DNA of 64,000 nucleotides from CBCOTE01 sp965112965 (GTDB lineage: Bacteria; Desulfobacterota; Desulfovibrionia; Desulfovibrionales; Desulfovibrionaceae), in contig CBCOTE010000022.1 of assembly GCA_965112965.1 (NCBI GenBank), forward strand, positions 248,001 to 312,000, written 5' to 3'. Shown in pieces: positions 50,891-59,972 of the stretch. Under the pieces are notes generated by a model. It was given only the letters and a program-made list of their open reading frames with translations, did no database searches and was not told where the DNA came from. How positions within the stretch are numbered: position 1 is the stretch's first letter; every line of letters starts with the position of its first letter. The translations under genes and the position numbers were made by a program.

Positions 50891-50979
50891 TTTTTCTATT
50901 ATAGAATTGTGATAGCTCAAATATAATTCGTCATATTAGTGAATTATATTTGAGCTATCACAATTCTATAATAGAAAAA
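50891..50979. repeat. Perfect 39-bp inverted repeat, 11-nt loop
   Basis: Arms 50891-50929 and 50941-50979 are exact reverse complements; the loop is 50930-50940. The arms are A+T-rich with the core TGATAGCTCAAATATAATTC. No gene abuts it; hemW ends 536 bp to the left on the plus strand. Perfect pairing over 39 bp in a region where sequence decays freely suggests recent origin or active maintenance. Confidence 0.95.
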
Positions 50980-50984
50980 TTTTT

Positions 50985-51250
50985 ATAGGATGTTGGTAGG
51001 CTGTGGCATGACATAGACGGCCAAAAGAAAAAATAATTCGTGATTTGTGAGGGTTGATAGTGGGGATGAAATTAGCCGAAAATGGCAGTGGTGTACGGCT
51101 TGTCGCAGTGTCTGGGATCCATAGAGAAAGCTATGGAAACGGACCGCGGTCGGAGAAGGTAGTGCGCATAACGGTGAAGGTATTAACTCGTCTGAATTTG
51201 AAACGTTGAAAGAAGGCGTTGATATGGACGGAGTCGACGCTTTATTCTTC
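50985..51250 (-). pseudogene. Gene fossil, unknown product
   Basis: On the minus strand one frame reads NAFFQRFKFRRVNTFTVMRT, then after one stop LSLWIPDTATSRTPLPFSAN and PHKSRIIFSFGRLCHATAY. Composition is protein-like but the family is not recognised. It ends right at the 39-bp inverted repeat. Confidence 0.3.
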
Positions 51251-52699
51251 AAAAAAAGTCAGATGGCCTGGCTAGTGAACCGATAAAGGTGAGTCCTGGT
51301 CAGGAGTTCCCTATCCGTAAAGGGGGGGGCAGGGAGATGCTTTTTTTTGCTAAGACTGGATTCCTCTGATGGAGGGCAGGGTATAGGGCTTAGAGGATTA
51401 TCTGGCTTAACGCGGAGACTTCTGGGAGACACCGTCTGCTGCAAAAAAACTACACTGTTTTTTAGAAATATTTCTAAATTTTATCTATGTGCATAATGAC
51501 AAGATAATAGCATGTTTATGCAAATCTTCAAGGATATTGTCCAGGCTTTTTTTTGGTTACTTGGAGATTGTTACTTCCTTATAGACCATGCAATGTGTTA
51601 GCGAGGATTTTATTTTTTTATGCTGCATATGGACAACATGCGACCGTGCGATAACCTCGTTGGTCAAGATTAGGTCACAGGAGGCGAGTTTGTTAGTCAA
51701 AAAAAAGTAAATTAAGGCCGTTAATAGGATGATGCCTGTTGATGGGCCATTCTTATCACATTAGGATATGTAGGTGTGAATGTCGCATTTTTCGATGAAA
51801 TCAAGAGCTATGCTTATAATATCAGCTTGCTATACGTAGAATATGGCTACCTAGGTGTCTCATTTGCTGTATCACCGAATTTGCTAGTTATAGTGAGCTT
51901 TGTCTATGAGGCTATATTATAGGCTCCTACATGAAATAATTCACCGACGTAAGTTATCCAGAAGCTGGTGACTATGCCTGGAGGTAGTACGTTTTTTCTT
52001 TTCGTCTTTCTGGAATGGGAGTGGCCAAGGAACTTATGTAGGGCTTTCGTTTTGAATGTAAAAAAATCTTCCTCGTTTTCGGCGCGTTTTTTATGTCAGG
52101 CTTGTGGAAGATTCTGCTAATCTCGTGTTCCGGGCTGTGTAGGTTAGTTTCATAGGTATGTTCGTGAATAGATTTGAAGCTATCTAGCCGGACACGTTTT
52201 TTCGTCTTTTTTATTTTTTTGATCTGGAAAGGGAGGACGATGTAGCGTTCAGGTAATCTTGACTTTTATTGCTCGATGCAATCCAGAATACGGATAGTTT
52301 TTATGCAGTCCAGTAGGGCCGATGGTATAGTAAAAAATATTGGATATTTAGATCAATATGATATTAGATAATCTGTAGGGTATATTGATGTAAGGAAAAA
52401 ATATTAATCTGTTCGATGCGAGGATCTTTAGGAGCGCGGCGGAATGGTTAACAAAAAAATGATAGCAACCTATTGATCTCTTTAAGTATGAACACTGAGT
52501 TGACGATGCTGACCTATGTTATGTTTTTTAATAATATAGCCTGGGGGCTTAATATAGATGCCGTAGCTACTGATTTCAACTTTATCACGGATGTCTTCGG
52601 GGGGAGGTCGTGCACAAATGCGTGGCTTAGAGCTAAATAGAAGGAGCGGTCGAGTGACATCTTGCTCATTCCGTGATGGCTGACGAAATACGGAATAAT

Positions 52700-53160
52700 C
52701 CTTTTATCTTCGGACGGTAATTTTATTAATCCAAGCGAAGTAGGTGCGTACGATTATAGTTTGATGAGTTCCGGGTATATATCCATTACCCCTTGTCTTT
52801 TGTTTTTTTTGACAGTCAAGCTTGATCATTTTGACCAGTCTTTTAATTTTTTGTTTTTTTTGCCCCTCCTCGCTTAAGCTCTTTGCTTGTAGTCTTAAAC
52901 TGCATTCAGGAAGCACCTCCTACATTTTATCCGTATTTTTTCGGGCTAAAACTTTTGAGTGGATTTGTACGAAAAAAAATCTACCTCGATTTGTAACTAG
53001 ACATTCCTTGATCAGCCCTAGCCGTTCTATAAGGTCGGTGCATTAGAGAATGTGTTGGGCGTCCTCGATCTTTATGTACAAAAGGATAGAGAAGATGAGG
53101 TCACCTCCGGCTTGTGTTCGTTGACTCTATTAAATACGGTCATGATCGCGCTAGAGCGAT
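52700..53160 (-). pseudogene. Gene fossil, unknown product
   Basis: On the minus strand LYIKIEDAQHIL, a stop, then CTDLIERLGLIKECLVTNRG and RFFFRTNPLKSFSPKKYG follow in one frame. Just after, AGGAGG precedes a short basic frame starting MQFKTTSKELKRGGAKKTKN. It looks like the end of one gene and the start of another, both broken. No family assigned. Confidence 0.3.
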
Positions 53161-53906
53161 ACTGTATAGGACGGAATTTTGATTTGTTCGCGAATAAATC
53201 AAAGCAGTGTATCTTATTCTAAGGCCTTGGGCTTGATTGTATTCTTAGAACGTCTTCGTCGGCAATAGCGAAAAAAAGCTCTTAGGTCAAAAAATCTAGA
53301 CCAGTACCCGGATACTTTTTTTATTGGACCAACACATTCATCCGATTATCAGGTATTTTTTGAACATGCTCATAATCAGGCAGACCGTGCTTACTTAGCA
53401 GAAGTTATTAGGCTTGAATTTATTTATTTTTTTCGTCCTTTTAGAGTAAATATGTATTTGTGTTATGTATTTATGTATTGATGCTTACTAAAAGCCACAT
53501 CCATGGCTAGCTAATACTAACTTTTTCTGTCCATAAAGTATGGCAGGATCAGCTTATAGTTATGATAGCTCCATCGGGAGAACGGGTAGATCGATGGGGG
53601 TCTCAGTGAACATATAGTACTCTCTTGAATTCTTGATCTTAATAAGTTTTCTGAAATTCTCTTAGGTCTGCGCTTGATCAGTGGCAAGTTATATTTTGGT
53701 TTATATACATTATTCTATCGTTGTACTAGGTGGCTATAAAATATTAGTTTAGTAGATCGGATGATACGTTAATCATCACTTGACAATATTAGCAATTAAG
53801 AAAAATCGTCTGATCATTTTTGTGAGTTGGAGTGTGAGTTCTGATTATAATAAATGGGCCTCCTGAATTAAGATAGACGGTAGTTATCTTGGTCGGAGCT
53901 GGGCCG

Positions 53907-54182
53907 TTAGTTACGGATTTCAAAATTTATGTATTCCTTATCGTAATCGGTCCATTTACATTCAATGTTTTCTACTTTGGAGAGTGGAGAACCCCGCAAT
54001 AGATGCGCTATGAACTCTTTTAATGTTGTTTTTAGGCCTTGAGCCAGTATTTCAACTTTACCATCGGCGATGTTGCGGACCCAACCTTTGATGCCCATGG
54101 AAGTCGCCTGGCTGTGTGACCAGGAACGAAAATATACGCCTTGTACCTTGCCCGAGATGATGCATTGTAGACTACGAATCAC
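53907..54182 (-). CDS. acyP: Acylphosphatase
   Basis: Small cytosolic hydrolase of acyl phosphates. 91 residues, the normal size. The catalytic loop GKVQGVYFRSW contains the phosphate-binding arginine (residue 19), and GWVRNIADGKVEI contains the catalytic asparagine (residue 37). The start codon is GTG (54180-54182) with a near-perfect ribosome site, GGAGG six bases before, so the start is secure. It is isolated: 3.5 kb of spacer lies downstream and 730 bp upstream. It may be a scavenging or housekeeping activity; its physiological role in bacteria is not well settled. Confidence 0.92.
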   Translation of the reverse strand: MIRSLQCIISGKVQGVYFRSWSHSQATSMGIKGWVRNIADGKVEILAQGLKTTLKEFIAHLLRGSPLSKVENIECKWTDYDKEYINFEIRN

Positions 54183-54915
54183 CGAGAACCTCCGGCAGTT
54201 GTTATTATTTTTTTGTAATGCGAAGTTAAAGATTTTTTTTATTTAATGATACGCTGAGCATTGAAATGCCACTATATTTTGTGGCCAGAAGTAGTTTTTT
54301 TACATTATTTATCCCACGAAGGTTGCAGGTTGTAGTTTGAATAATTATGCATCAGTATTAATTCGTTAGCTAGCATCATAATGCTATACACAACGTCTCT
54401 TAAGTGAACGATGAAAATAATATCTATGCTACTTTACAACAATACGAGTTTTTGCTAAATGAGCATATTTTTGGTATTCAGAGGTGCCAGGTAATATTTT
54501 TTTCTAGGATAGATATCCTAGTTTTCATATGGATTATTAATAACTATAGAATATTATAATACGCTATATATATTTGGTTCTGGACTAACCGTAAATTAAG
54601 TTTTCTTTGGAGTTTATAGTAATACTGGGCATTTTGCCACATGAAATATAACTGTCTGTACAAAATTTAGACAGATTAATAATATATAGTTTTTTTCAAT
54701 AGATAATAACAACACCGTGCCTCATGGCCGTAGTGGCCCCGCCCCATTCAAGGTATTTTAAATTGCATTGCGGTGCTACTCAGATCTAACAAAGGTCCAC
54801 CATGCCAGAGAATTTTATTTTTAGGGCTGCATAGTGGACGAAAAAAAATAAAGCGGGATGGGGAAAGAAAATTTTTTTTGTAAAAATACATCCCGCACGA
54901 CGCTCGGCTTTTTTA
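54183..54915. other. 730-bp spacer between acyP and holA
   Basis: AT-rich, no recognisable gene. Its right end holds the intrinsic terminator of the leuS-holA transcript. A promoter for acyP should lie just above 54200 but I cannot define it. Confidence 0.55.
54841..54896 (-). terminator. Intrinsic terminator after holA
   Basis: On the minus strand GCGGGATG (54896-54889) pairs with CATCCCGC (54860-54853) around a long AT-rich loop, followed at once by TTTATTTTTTTT (54852-54841). It begins 20 bp after the holA stop. Placement and the U run make this the best intrinsic terminator in the window. Confidence 0.8.
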
Positions 54916-55902
54916 TTATCGATGCACAGAAAAAATAGCGCTTAGATTAGCGGTGAGGAACTCCATTGCCTGTCCGGGAGAATGTTCACCAGATTTGACG
55001 CCGTATTCAGCGTCCAAGACCATGGTGAGTAGTCGGGTAAGGGTGGCGGGACCGAGTGAATGGGCTAGGGCTTGTTTGGACGATAGAAGGAAAGATGGAA
55101 TACCTTTTGGGTCTTCACCGAAGCAGAGTTGCCAGAGGATGCGAATTTCGCGGGCCAGCAGAGCGAGGAAATTGAAGAACATAATATTACCATCTAATTC
55201 ATGGCATAGAGCTTGTTTCCAAACCGTGAAGGCAGAAGTACTGTGTTGTAGTGTGTCAAGAAAAGTGAAGATTTCTACTTCTGGGGCGAACGATATGAGT
55301 TCTGCATCTTTAACCGAGATAGTATCAGTGGTGAGGTAGAGTTCGATTTTGGCTAACTCGTGTTCAATGGTGCCGGCATCTAGGGGAAGTTGGCGGCTTA
55401 AGGCATCCAGGGCGCCAGGTCCGAAGGAGAGATTTCGGATCGTAGCCCAGTCTTTGAGGAAGGTGCTAATATTATGGGCATTCAGGCCCGGGGAGAACCA
55501 GACCCAGTTTCTTTTTTGGGCGAAGGTCCAGTAAGGTTGTTTAGTCAGGGAAGCTGGGATCTTAGGGATGTACTTTTTATATTTTTTTTCGAAATTTACT
55601 TCGAGGACGAAGAAGGGAAAAATGTTATTATTGAAGCAGGCTAGGGGGTTAGAAAGAGCATTCCAGTCTTCTGTTCGGAGTAGCTGGGCCCGACGGATAA
55701 TGACGGCTTTTGTATCGCTGAATAAGTTTTGCATGATTAATGTTTCCCAAAAACGGGAGGAAAGGCCCTCGTCAGCCCAGAAGACATGTCGTTTGTAGGT
55801 GCGGCCGGCCTCTAAAGGGTAATCGGCCAGGACGGTTTCGATGTGCCTTTTGAGTAAAGTGGTATCGGAGCAGATAAGGAAGTAGAAGCCTGGGCGTGTC
55901 AT
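54916..55902 (-). CDS. holA: DNA polymerase III delta subunit
   Basis: Clamp-loader subunit that opens the sliding clamp. 328 residues, the normal size. Overall similarity is weak, as usual for delta, but the N-terminal pattern FYFLICSDTTLLKRHIETVL, the AKIELYL helix in the middle, and the C-terminal EIRILWQL followed by ALAHSLGPATLTRLL fit HolA. Position downstream of leuS supports it; I recall the same order in Desulfovibrio. It begins 53 bp after the leuS stop. No good ribosome site is seen at the ATG. The gene contains an A8 run (T8 on the plus strand near 55580), a slippage-prone place in an essential gene. Confidence 0.82.
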   Translation of the reverse strand: MTRPGFYFLICSDTTLLKRHIETVLADYPLEAGRTYKRHVFWADEGLSSRFWETLIMQNLFSDTKAVIIRRAQLLRTEDWNALSNPLACFNNNIFPFFVLEVNFEKKYKKYIPKIPASLTKQPYWTFAQKRNWVWFSPGLNAHNISTFLKDWATIRNLSFGPGALDALSRQLPLDAGTIEHELAKIELYLTTDTISVKDAELISFAPEVEIFTFLDTLQHSTSAFTVWKQALCHELDGNIMFFNFLALLAREIRILWQLCFGEDPKGIPSFLLSSKQALAHSLGPATLTRLLTMVLDAEYGVKSGEHSPGQAMEFLTANLSAIFSVHR

Positions 55903-55955
55903 TGGTAGATATAGTGGGTTGATCTCTGGAGCGAGTCTGATCTATGTTTGGGTGA

Positions 55956-58448
55956 TTAAGATGATACTATGTTTACGAGTTTGCCAAGAATAACTATAAT
56001 CTTATGAATAGTTTTCCCTTTGATATGGCGCTGAACATTGCGTTCAGTTAAGGCTGCGGCCTTGACATCTTCCTCTAGAGCTGTGGCGGTCACGGTGATG
56101 TGGCCGCGTACTTTACCGTTGATTTGTACTACAATTTTAAAATAATTCAAGGCTAGGATAGCCGGATTCCAGGTCGGCCATTGTTCGGTGGACAAGAGCG
56201 TGGCATGGCCCGTGCGTTGCCAAAGCTCTTCGCATACGTGGGGTGTGACTGGCGAGAGCATAGTCAGTGTGGTGGCCACGGCCGAAGAGAGGACGCGGCG
56301 TCCGGCCTGGGTGCTAATCAGAGCATCTTTGGTCTGGTAGATAGTATTTACTAACTTCATGACTTCAGAGATGGCGGTATTGAACTGTAAACGATTGCGC
56401 ATGCCCTCGGTTACCTTTTTGGTCGTGGTATGCTCTTTTATCTGTAGTTCGCGGGCCTCAGGGGTAGTTACGTCGGCCAAGGTGGTCGTACAGGCTTGAA
56501 CTGGGATTATGATGTCGCTCAGTTCGCCTATTAGGCGCCACAACCGACCGATGAAGCGGAAGGCGCCTTCGATGCCATGATCGCTCCAGTCGAAGTCACG
56601 TTCGGGCGGGGCGGCGAAGAGGCAGAATAGACGTACAGTGTCAGCTCCATAGCGGGCGACCATTTCGTCGGGATCTATTATATTATTTTTTGATTTAGAC
56701 ATTTTTGCACCTTCTTTAAGCACCATGCCCTGTGTGAGCAGGTTGACGAAGGGCTCGTCCAGCTTGAGGTAGCCTAGGTCACGCAGCACTTTAACGAAGA
56801 AGCGGGAGTAGAGCAGATGGAGGATAGCGTGTTCAATACCGCCGATATACTGGTCTACAGGTAACCAATACTCAGCCGTAGCCTGATCGAATGGCGCGTT
56901 ATTCAATCTAGCCGTGGTGTAGCGGGCGAAGTACCAGGAAGACTCTATGAATGTATCCATGGTATCAGTCTCCCGTCGGGCTGGGCCACCGCAGGTAGAG
57001 CACGTAGTATGGATGAAGGCTGGAGTATCGGGCAGGGGGGAGCGGCCGTCGACGTTGGTCTGTACTTCCATGGGCAGACGTACGGGTAAGTTTATTTCGG
57101 CCTCAGGCATGATGCCGCAGACCTCACAGTAAATCATGGGGATGGGTGCCCCCCAGTAGCGTTGACGGGATATGTTCCAGTCGCGTAACCGGAAGTTTAC
57201 AGTATGCTGGCCGATGCCCTTTTCTTCTAGCCAGGCAGCTATTTTATCCTTAGCTTCGGCTATGGTTAGGCCGTCAAAGGGACCCGAGGCGGTGAGTAAG
57301 CCATCGCCAGTGTGGGCTGCTGTCATAGTAGCCACATCGAGGGTAGCGCCTTTGGGCTGATTCACTATCTTGAGCGGCAAGTTATATTTGGCGGCGAACT
57401 CGAAGTCGCGTTGGTCATGGGCCGGTACGGACATGATCGCGCCGGTACCGTAATTCATAAGAACGAAGTTGACCACATAGATGGGCATACGGGCGCCAGT
57501 GGCCGGGTTGAGACAATAGGCACCGGTAAACACTCCTTCCTTTTTTATGTTTTTTGCCGAGCGTATGGCCTTGTCCATGCAACAGATTTTGTTGATGAAA
57601 TCGCGCACGGACGAGGCCTCTGGTTTTCCTTCAATGAGTTCGTAGATCTGGGGGTGTTCTGGGGCTAGACTTATAAAAGTGGCTCCGAAAATGGTGTCTT
57701 GGCGGGTGCTGAAGACGGTAATGCTGCCGGTCCCTTTGGCCAGGGGGAACTCTATGCGGGCGCCCACGCTGCGTCCGATCCAGTTGCGCTGCATGGTACA
57801 GACGCGTTCTGGCCAGCCTTTGGCCAGGGTGTCAAGGGAATCCAGCAGTTCCTGAGCGTAGGCCGTGATACGCAGGAACCACTGAGAAAGCTCCTTCTGC
57901 TCCACACGCGAGTCGCAGCGCCAGCAGGCGCCCTCAATGACCTGCTCGTTGGCTAGTACAGTGTGGCAGGAGGGACACCAATTTTGGGGAGCTTTTTTTC
58001 GGTAGACAAGGCCTTTTTTGTAGAGTTTGAGAAAAAACAACTGTTCCCAGCGATAATATTCAGCATCGCAGGTGGTCAGCTCGCGGGACCAATCATAGGA
58101 ATAACCCAGCCGTTGGAGCTGGGTACGCATGGTGGCGATGTTCTCATAGGTCCATTTAGCCGGGTGGATACTATGCTTGATAGCCGCGTTCTCGGCGGGC
58201 ATGCCGAATGCGTCCCATCCCATGGGATGTAGAACGTTGTAGCCCTGCATGCGCATGAATCGGGCCACTACGTCGCCAATAGAGTAGTTGCGTACGTGGC
58301 CTATGTGGATGTGACCTGAGGGATAAGGGAACATTTCGAGTACGTAGTATTTGGGCTGTGAGGAGTTTTCAGTGCAAGTAAAAACCCGTTCGGCTGCCCA
58401 GATAGCCTGCCAGGCTGTTTCAATCATTTGGGGATTGTAGTGATCCAT
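55956..58448 (-). CDS. leuS: Leucyl-tRNA synthetase
   Basis: Charges tRNA-Leu. 830 residues, full length. The class I signature HIGH is at residues 48-51 (PSGHIHIGH) and KMSKS is present (GAKMSKSKNN). A zinc-type segment with CPSCHTVL and CWRC is kept. The CP1 editing domain is present, but its normally strict TTRPDT motif reads STRQDT, and AHDERD reads AHDQRD, so proofreading of mischarged tRNA may be weakened. The C-terminal tRNA-binding part ends normally (QINGKVRGHI). It reads toward holA and probably shares its terminator. The preceding 540 bp holds a gene remnant, so the gene likely has its own promoter. Confidence 0.97.
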   Translation of the reverse strand: MDHYNPQMIETAWQAIWAAERVFTCTENSSQPKYYVLEMFPYPSGHIHIGHVRNYSIGDVVARFMRMQGYNVLHPMGWDAFGMPAENAAIKHSIHPAKWTYENIATMRTQLQRLGYSYDWSRELTTCDAEYYRWEQLFFLKLYKKGLVYRKKAPQNWCPSCHTVLANEQVIEGACWRCDSRVEQKELSQWFLRITAYAQELLDSLDTLAKGWPERVCTMQRNWIGRSVGARIEFPLAKGTGSITVFSTRQDTIFGATFISLAPEHPQIYELIEGKPEASSVRDFINKICCMDKAIRSAKNIKKEGVFTGAYCLNPATGARMPIYVVNFVLMNYGTGAIMSVPAHDQRDFEFAAKYNLPLKIVNQPKGATLDVATMTAAHTGDGLLTASGPFDGLTIAEAKDKIAAWLEEKGIGQHTVNFRLRDWNISRQRYWGAPIPMIYCEVCGIMPEAEINLPVRLPMEVQTNVDGRSPLPDTPAFIHTTCSTCGGPARRETDTMDTFIESSWYFARYTTARLNNAPFDQATAEYWLPVDQYIGGIEHAILHLLYSRFFVKVLRDLGYLKLDEPFVNLLTQGMVLKEGAKMSKSKNNIIDPDEMVARYGADTVRLFCLFAAPPERDFDWSDHGIEGAFRFIGRLWRLIGELSDIIIPVQACTTTLADVTTPEARELQIKEHTTTKKVTEGMRNRLQFNTAISEVMKLVNTIYQTKDALISTQAGRRVLSSAVATTLTMLSPVTPHVCEELWQRTGHATLLSTEQWPTWNPAILALNYFKIVVQINGKVRGHITVTATALEEDVKAAALTERNVQRHIKGKTIHKIIVILGKLVNIVSS

Positions 58449-58988
58449 GGGGCAGAATCTCTCGTGTATGCGATAAGCTTGGAGTTGCTCACTGGGTTTC
58501 TCCAGCGTTATGGGAGCATGGGACTATAGTGTATTTTATCTCGTTCATGCTGTTCAGCGACGGTGCTTTAGTATATATGATCTGCTGTTTGAGCCATACA
58601 GGTTGAGTATAGGGTGGTGGAACTCAGCCTATTAGATGGTGACTACTTCGATGAGGTGCGTTCGGTTCCGGTGGCCGAAATATTGCAATATCCTTGTGAA
58701 TTTAGTTCCATACTCGTCAGCCAAAGGCCGAAAAGGTTTTTTTTCGAAAGTCACTCCATTGTCTTGGACTAAGTTAAGATCCTGTCCAGACATTAGCTGG
58801 TTCGTCATATTCACGGAGATGCCGTACATTAGGTCGGTTTAGTGACAGTTATCTTAGTCCAATCGATAGTCAATGGCCAATTCGAAGACCTTGGTCTTGG
58901 CTTGTCAAGTTATATGTAGATCGTGGTCTTAATGTGGCGGGCATAGTGTGCGAAGATTAGGCTGAATCTGGTGACATCTATTTGGTGC
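58449..58988. other. 540-bp spacer between nusB and leuS with a remnant
   Basis: Contains the fragment listed next. No other gene seen. In relatives I remember nusB and leuS being close together, so an extra gene has either been inserted or has decayed here. Confidence 0.45.
58632..58829 (-). pseudogene. 3' remnant of an unknown gene
   Basis: 65 codons that look like genuine protein: LMSGQDLNLVQDNGVTFEKK, then RPLADEYGTKFTRILQYFGH, ending in a natural stop. The start ATG has no ribosome site. Upstream on the same strand, protein-like sequence continues to about 58980 in other frames (RFSLIFAHYARHIKTTIY), so the ORF is probably the end of a longer gene broken by frameshifts. Family not recognised. 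Confidence 0.45.
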
Positions 58989-59450
58989 TTAGCTAAGCCC
59001 AGATTCATCGTGATCTATGGCTCGTGCTGCAGCGTCGAGGATGCCGGTAACGAAGTCCCGAGAGTTGCCGCTGCCAAAACGTTTTGCTAGTTTGATAGAT
59101 TCGTTGATGGTTACCTTGGCTGGCACATCGATACGGTGGAGCATTTCGTAGAGGGCAAGACGTAGTATAGTTAGCTCGATGCAGCCGATACGCTGAATAC
59201 GCCAATGGCGGGAGAGTTTTCCGATAGCTGTATCGATAGCTTCACGGTGTTCCCAAACTCCCTGGATGAGCTCCCAGGCGAAGCCGACCGGGACTTCGTA
59301 GTTGGGTTTGGCATTGGGGGACTCAGAGTTGGGGACCAAGGCAAAGGCCTGGGCTAGGGCCTGGACATCATTTGCGGGGATGAAGTTTAGACCGTAGAGT
59401 AGCTGGAAGGCTTGTTCGCGTGCAACGCGGCGGGTATTTGGGTGGATCAT
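58989..59450 (-). CDS. nusB: Transcription antitermination factor NusB
   Basis: RNA-binding factor for antitermination in rRNA operons. 153 residues. RRVAREQAFQLLYGL is the arginine-rich N-terminal helix, LTILRLALYEML and VTINESIKLAKRFG are strongly conserved helices, and GILDAAAR ends the fold. The ATG directly follows the ribH stop (TAA-ATG, no gap), so the two are translationally coupled. The order ribH-nusB is a common one in bacteria. Confidence 0.95.
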   Translation of the reverse strand: MIHPNTRRVAREQAFQLLYGLNFIPANDVQALAQAFALVPNSESPNAKPNYEVPVGFAWELIQGVWEHREAIDTAIGKLSRHWRIQRIGCIELTILRLALYEMLHRIDVPAKVTINESIKLAKRFGSGNSRDFVTGILDAAARAIDHDESGLS

Positions 59451-59921
59451 TTAGAGCTGCCGCAGGGTCTGGACGGTTTCGAGTACTGTGGCAGCTGCCT
59501 CTACTCCCTTATTCCCGGCCTTGGAGCCGGAGCGTTCGATAGCCTGATCCAAGGTATCCACGGTAAGCACGCCAAACCCAACTGGTATACCAGTTTTTAA
59601 GGCTACACAGGCGATGCCCCTAGATACTTCAGCGGCCACGTAATTAAAATGTTGGGTGGCACCGCGTATAATCGCGCCGAGACAGATAATACCATCATAT
59701 TTACCTGAGGCAGCGAGTTTGTTCGCTATCAAGGGTATCTCGAAGGCGCCGGGGATGCGCACAAGGGTTAAGTTTTGGCGTTCGGCGCCGTGGCGCACGA
59801 GGTAGTCTACGGCTCCGTCTATCAAATGATCCACGAATAGACTGTTAAAACGGCTAGCCACGATGGCGAATGTGAGTCCGGTGGCATTGAGCTGGCCTTC
59901 GACGACGGTGATATGTAACAT
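59451..59921 (-). CDS. ribH: 6,7-dimethyl-8-ribityllumazine synthase
   Basis: Condenses the ribityl-aminouracil with dihydroxybutanone phosphate, the penultimate riboflavin step. 156 residues, normal. FAIVASRFNSLFVDHLIDGA holds the N-terminal substrate site, VRIPGAFEIPLIANKLA and CLGAIIRGATQHFNYV the central motifs with the catalytic histidine, and PVGFGVLTVDTLDQAIERSG the C-terminal part. It follows ribBA by 51 bp and touches nusB directly, in a riboflavin operon read toward nusB. Confidence 0.96.
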   Translation of the reverse strand: MLHITVVEGQLNATGLTFAIVASRFNSLFVDHLIDGAVDYLVRHGAERQNLTLVRIPGAFEIPLIANKLAASGKYDGIICLGAIIRGATQHFNYVAAEVSRGIACVALKTGIPVGFGVLTVDTLDQAIERSGSKAGNKGVEAAATVLETVQTLRQL

Positions 59922-59972
59922 TATTTTTTTCCTTAGAGCTGGGCAGCTTGTAGAAGTGTCTGGGTGTTGGGA

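Larger units (their letters stand above)
50355..53906. other. 3.5-kb spacer, AT-rich at its left end
   Basis: No intact gene. 50440-50990 is strongly A+T-rich and contains the 39-bp inverted repeat. Minus-strand fragments with protein-like sequence occur at about 50985-51250 and 52700-53160. A G8 run lies near 51321. Many T6-T8 runs. Confidence 0.6.
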
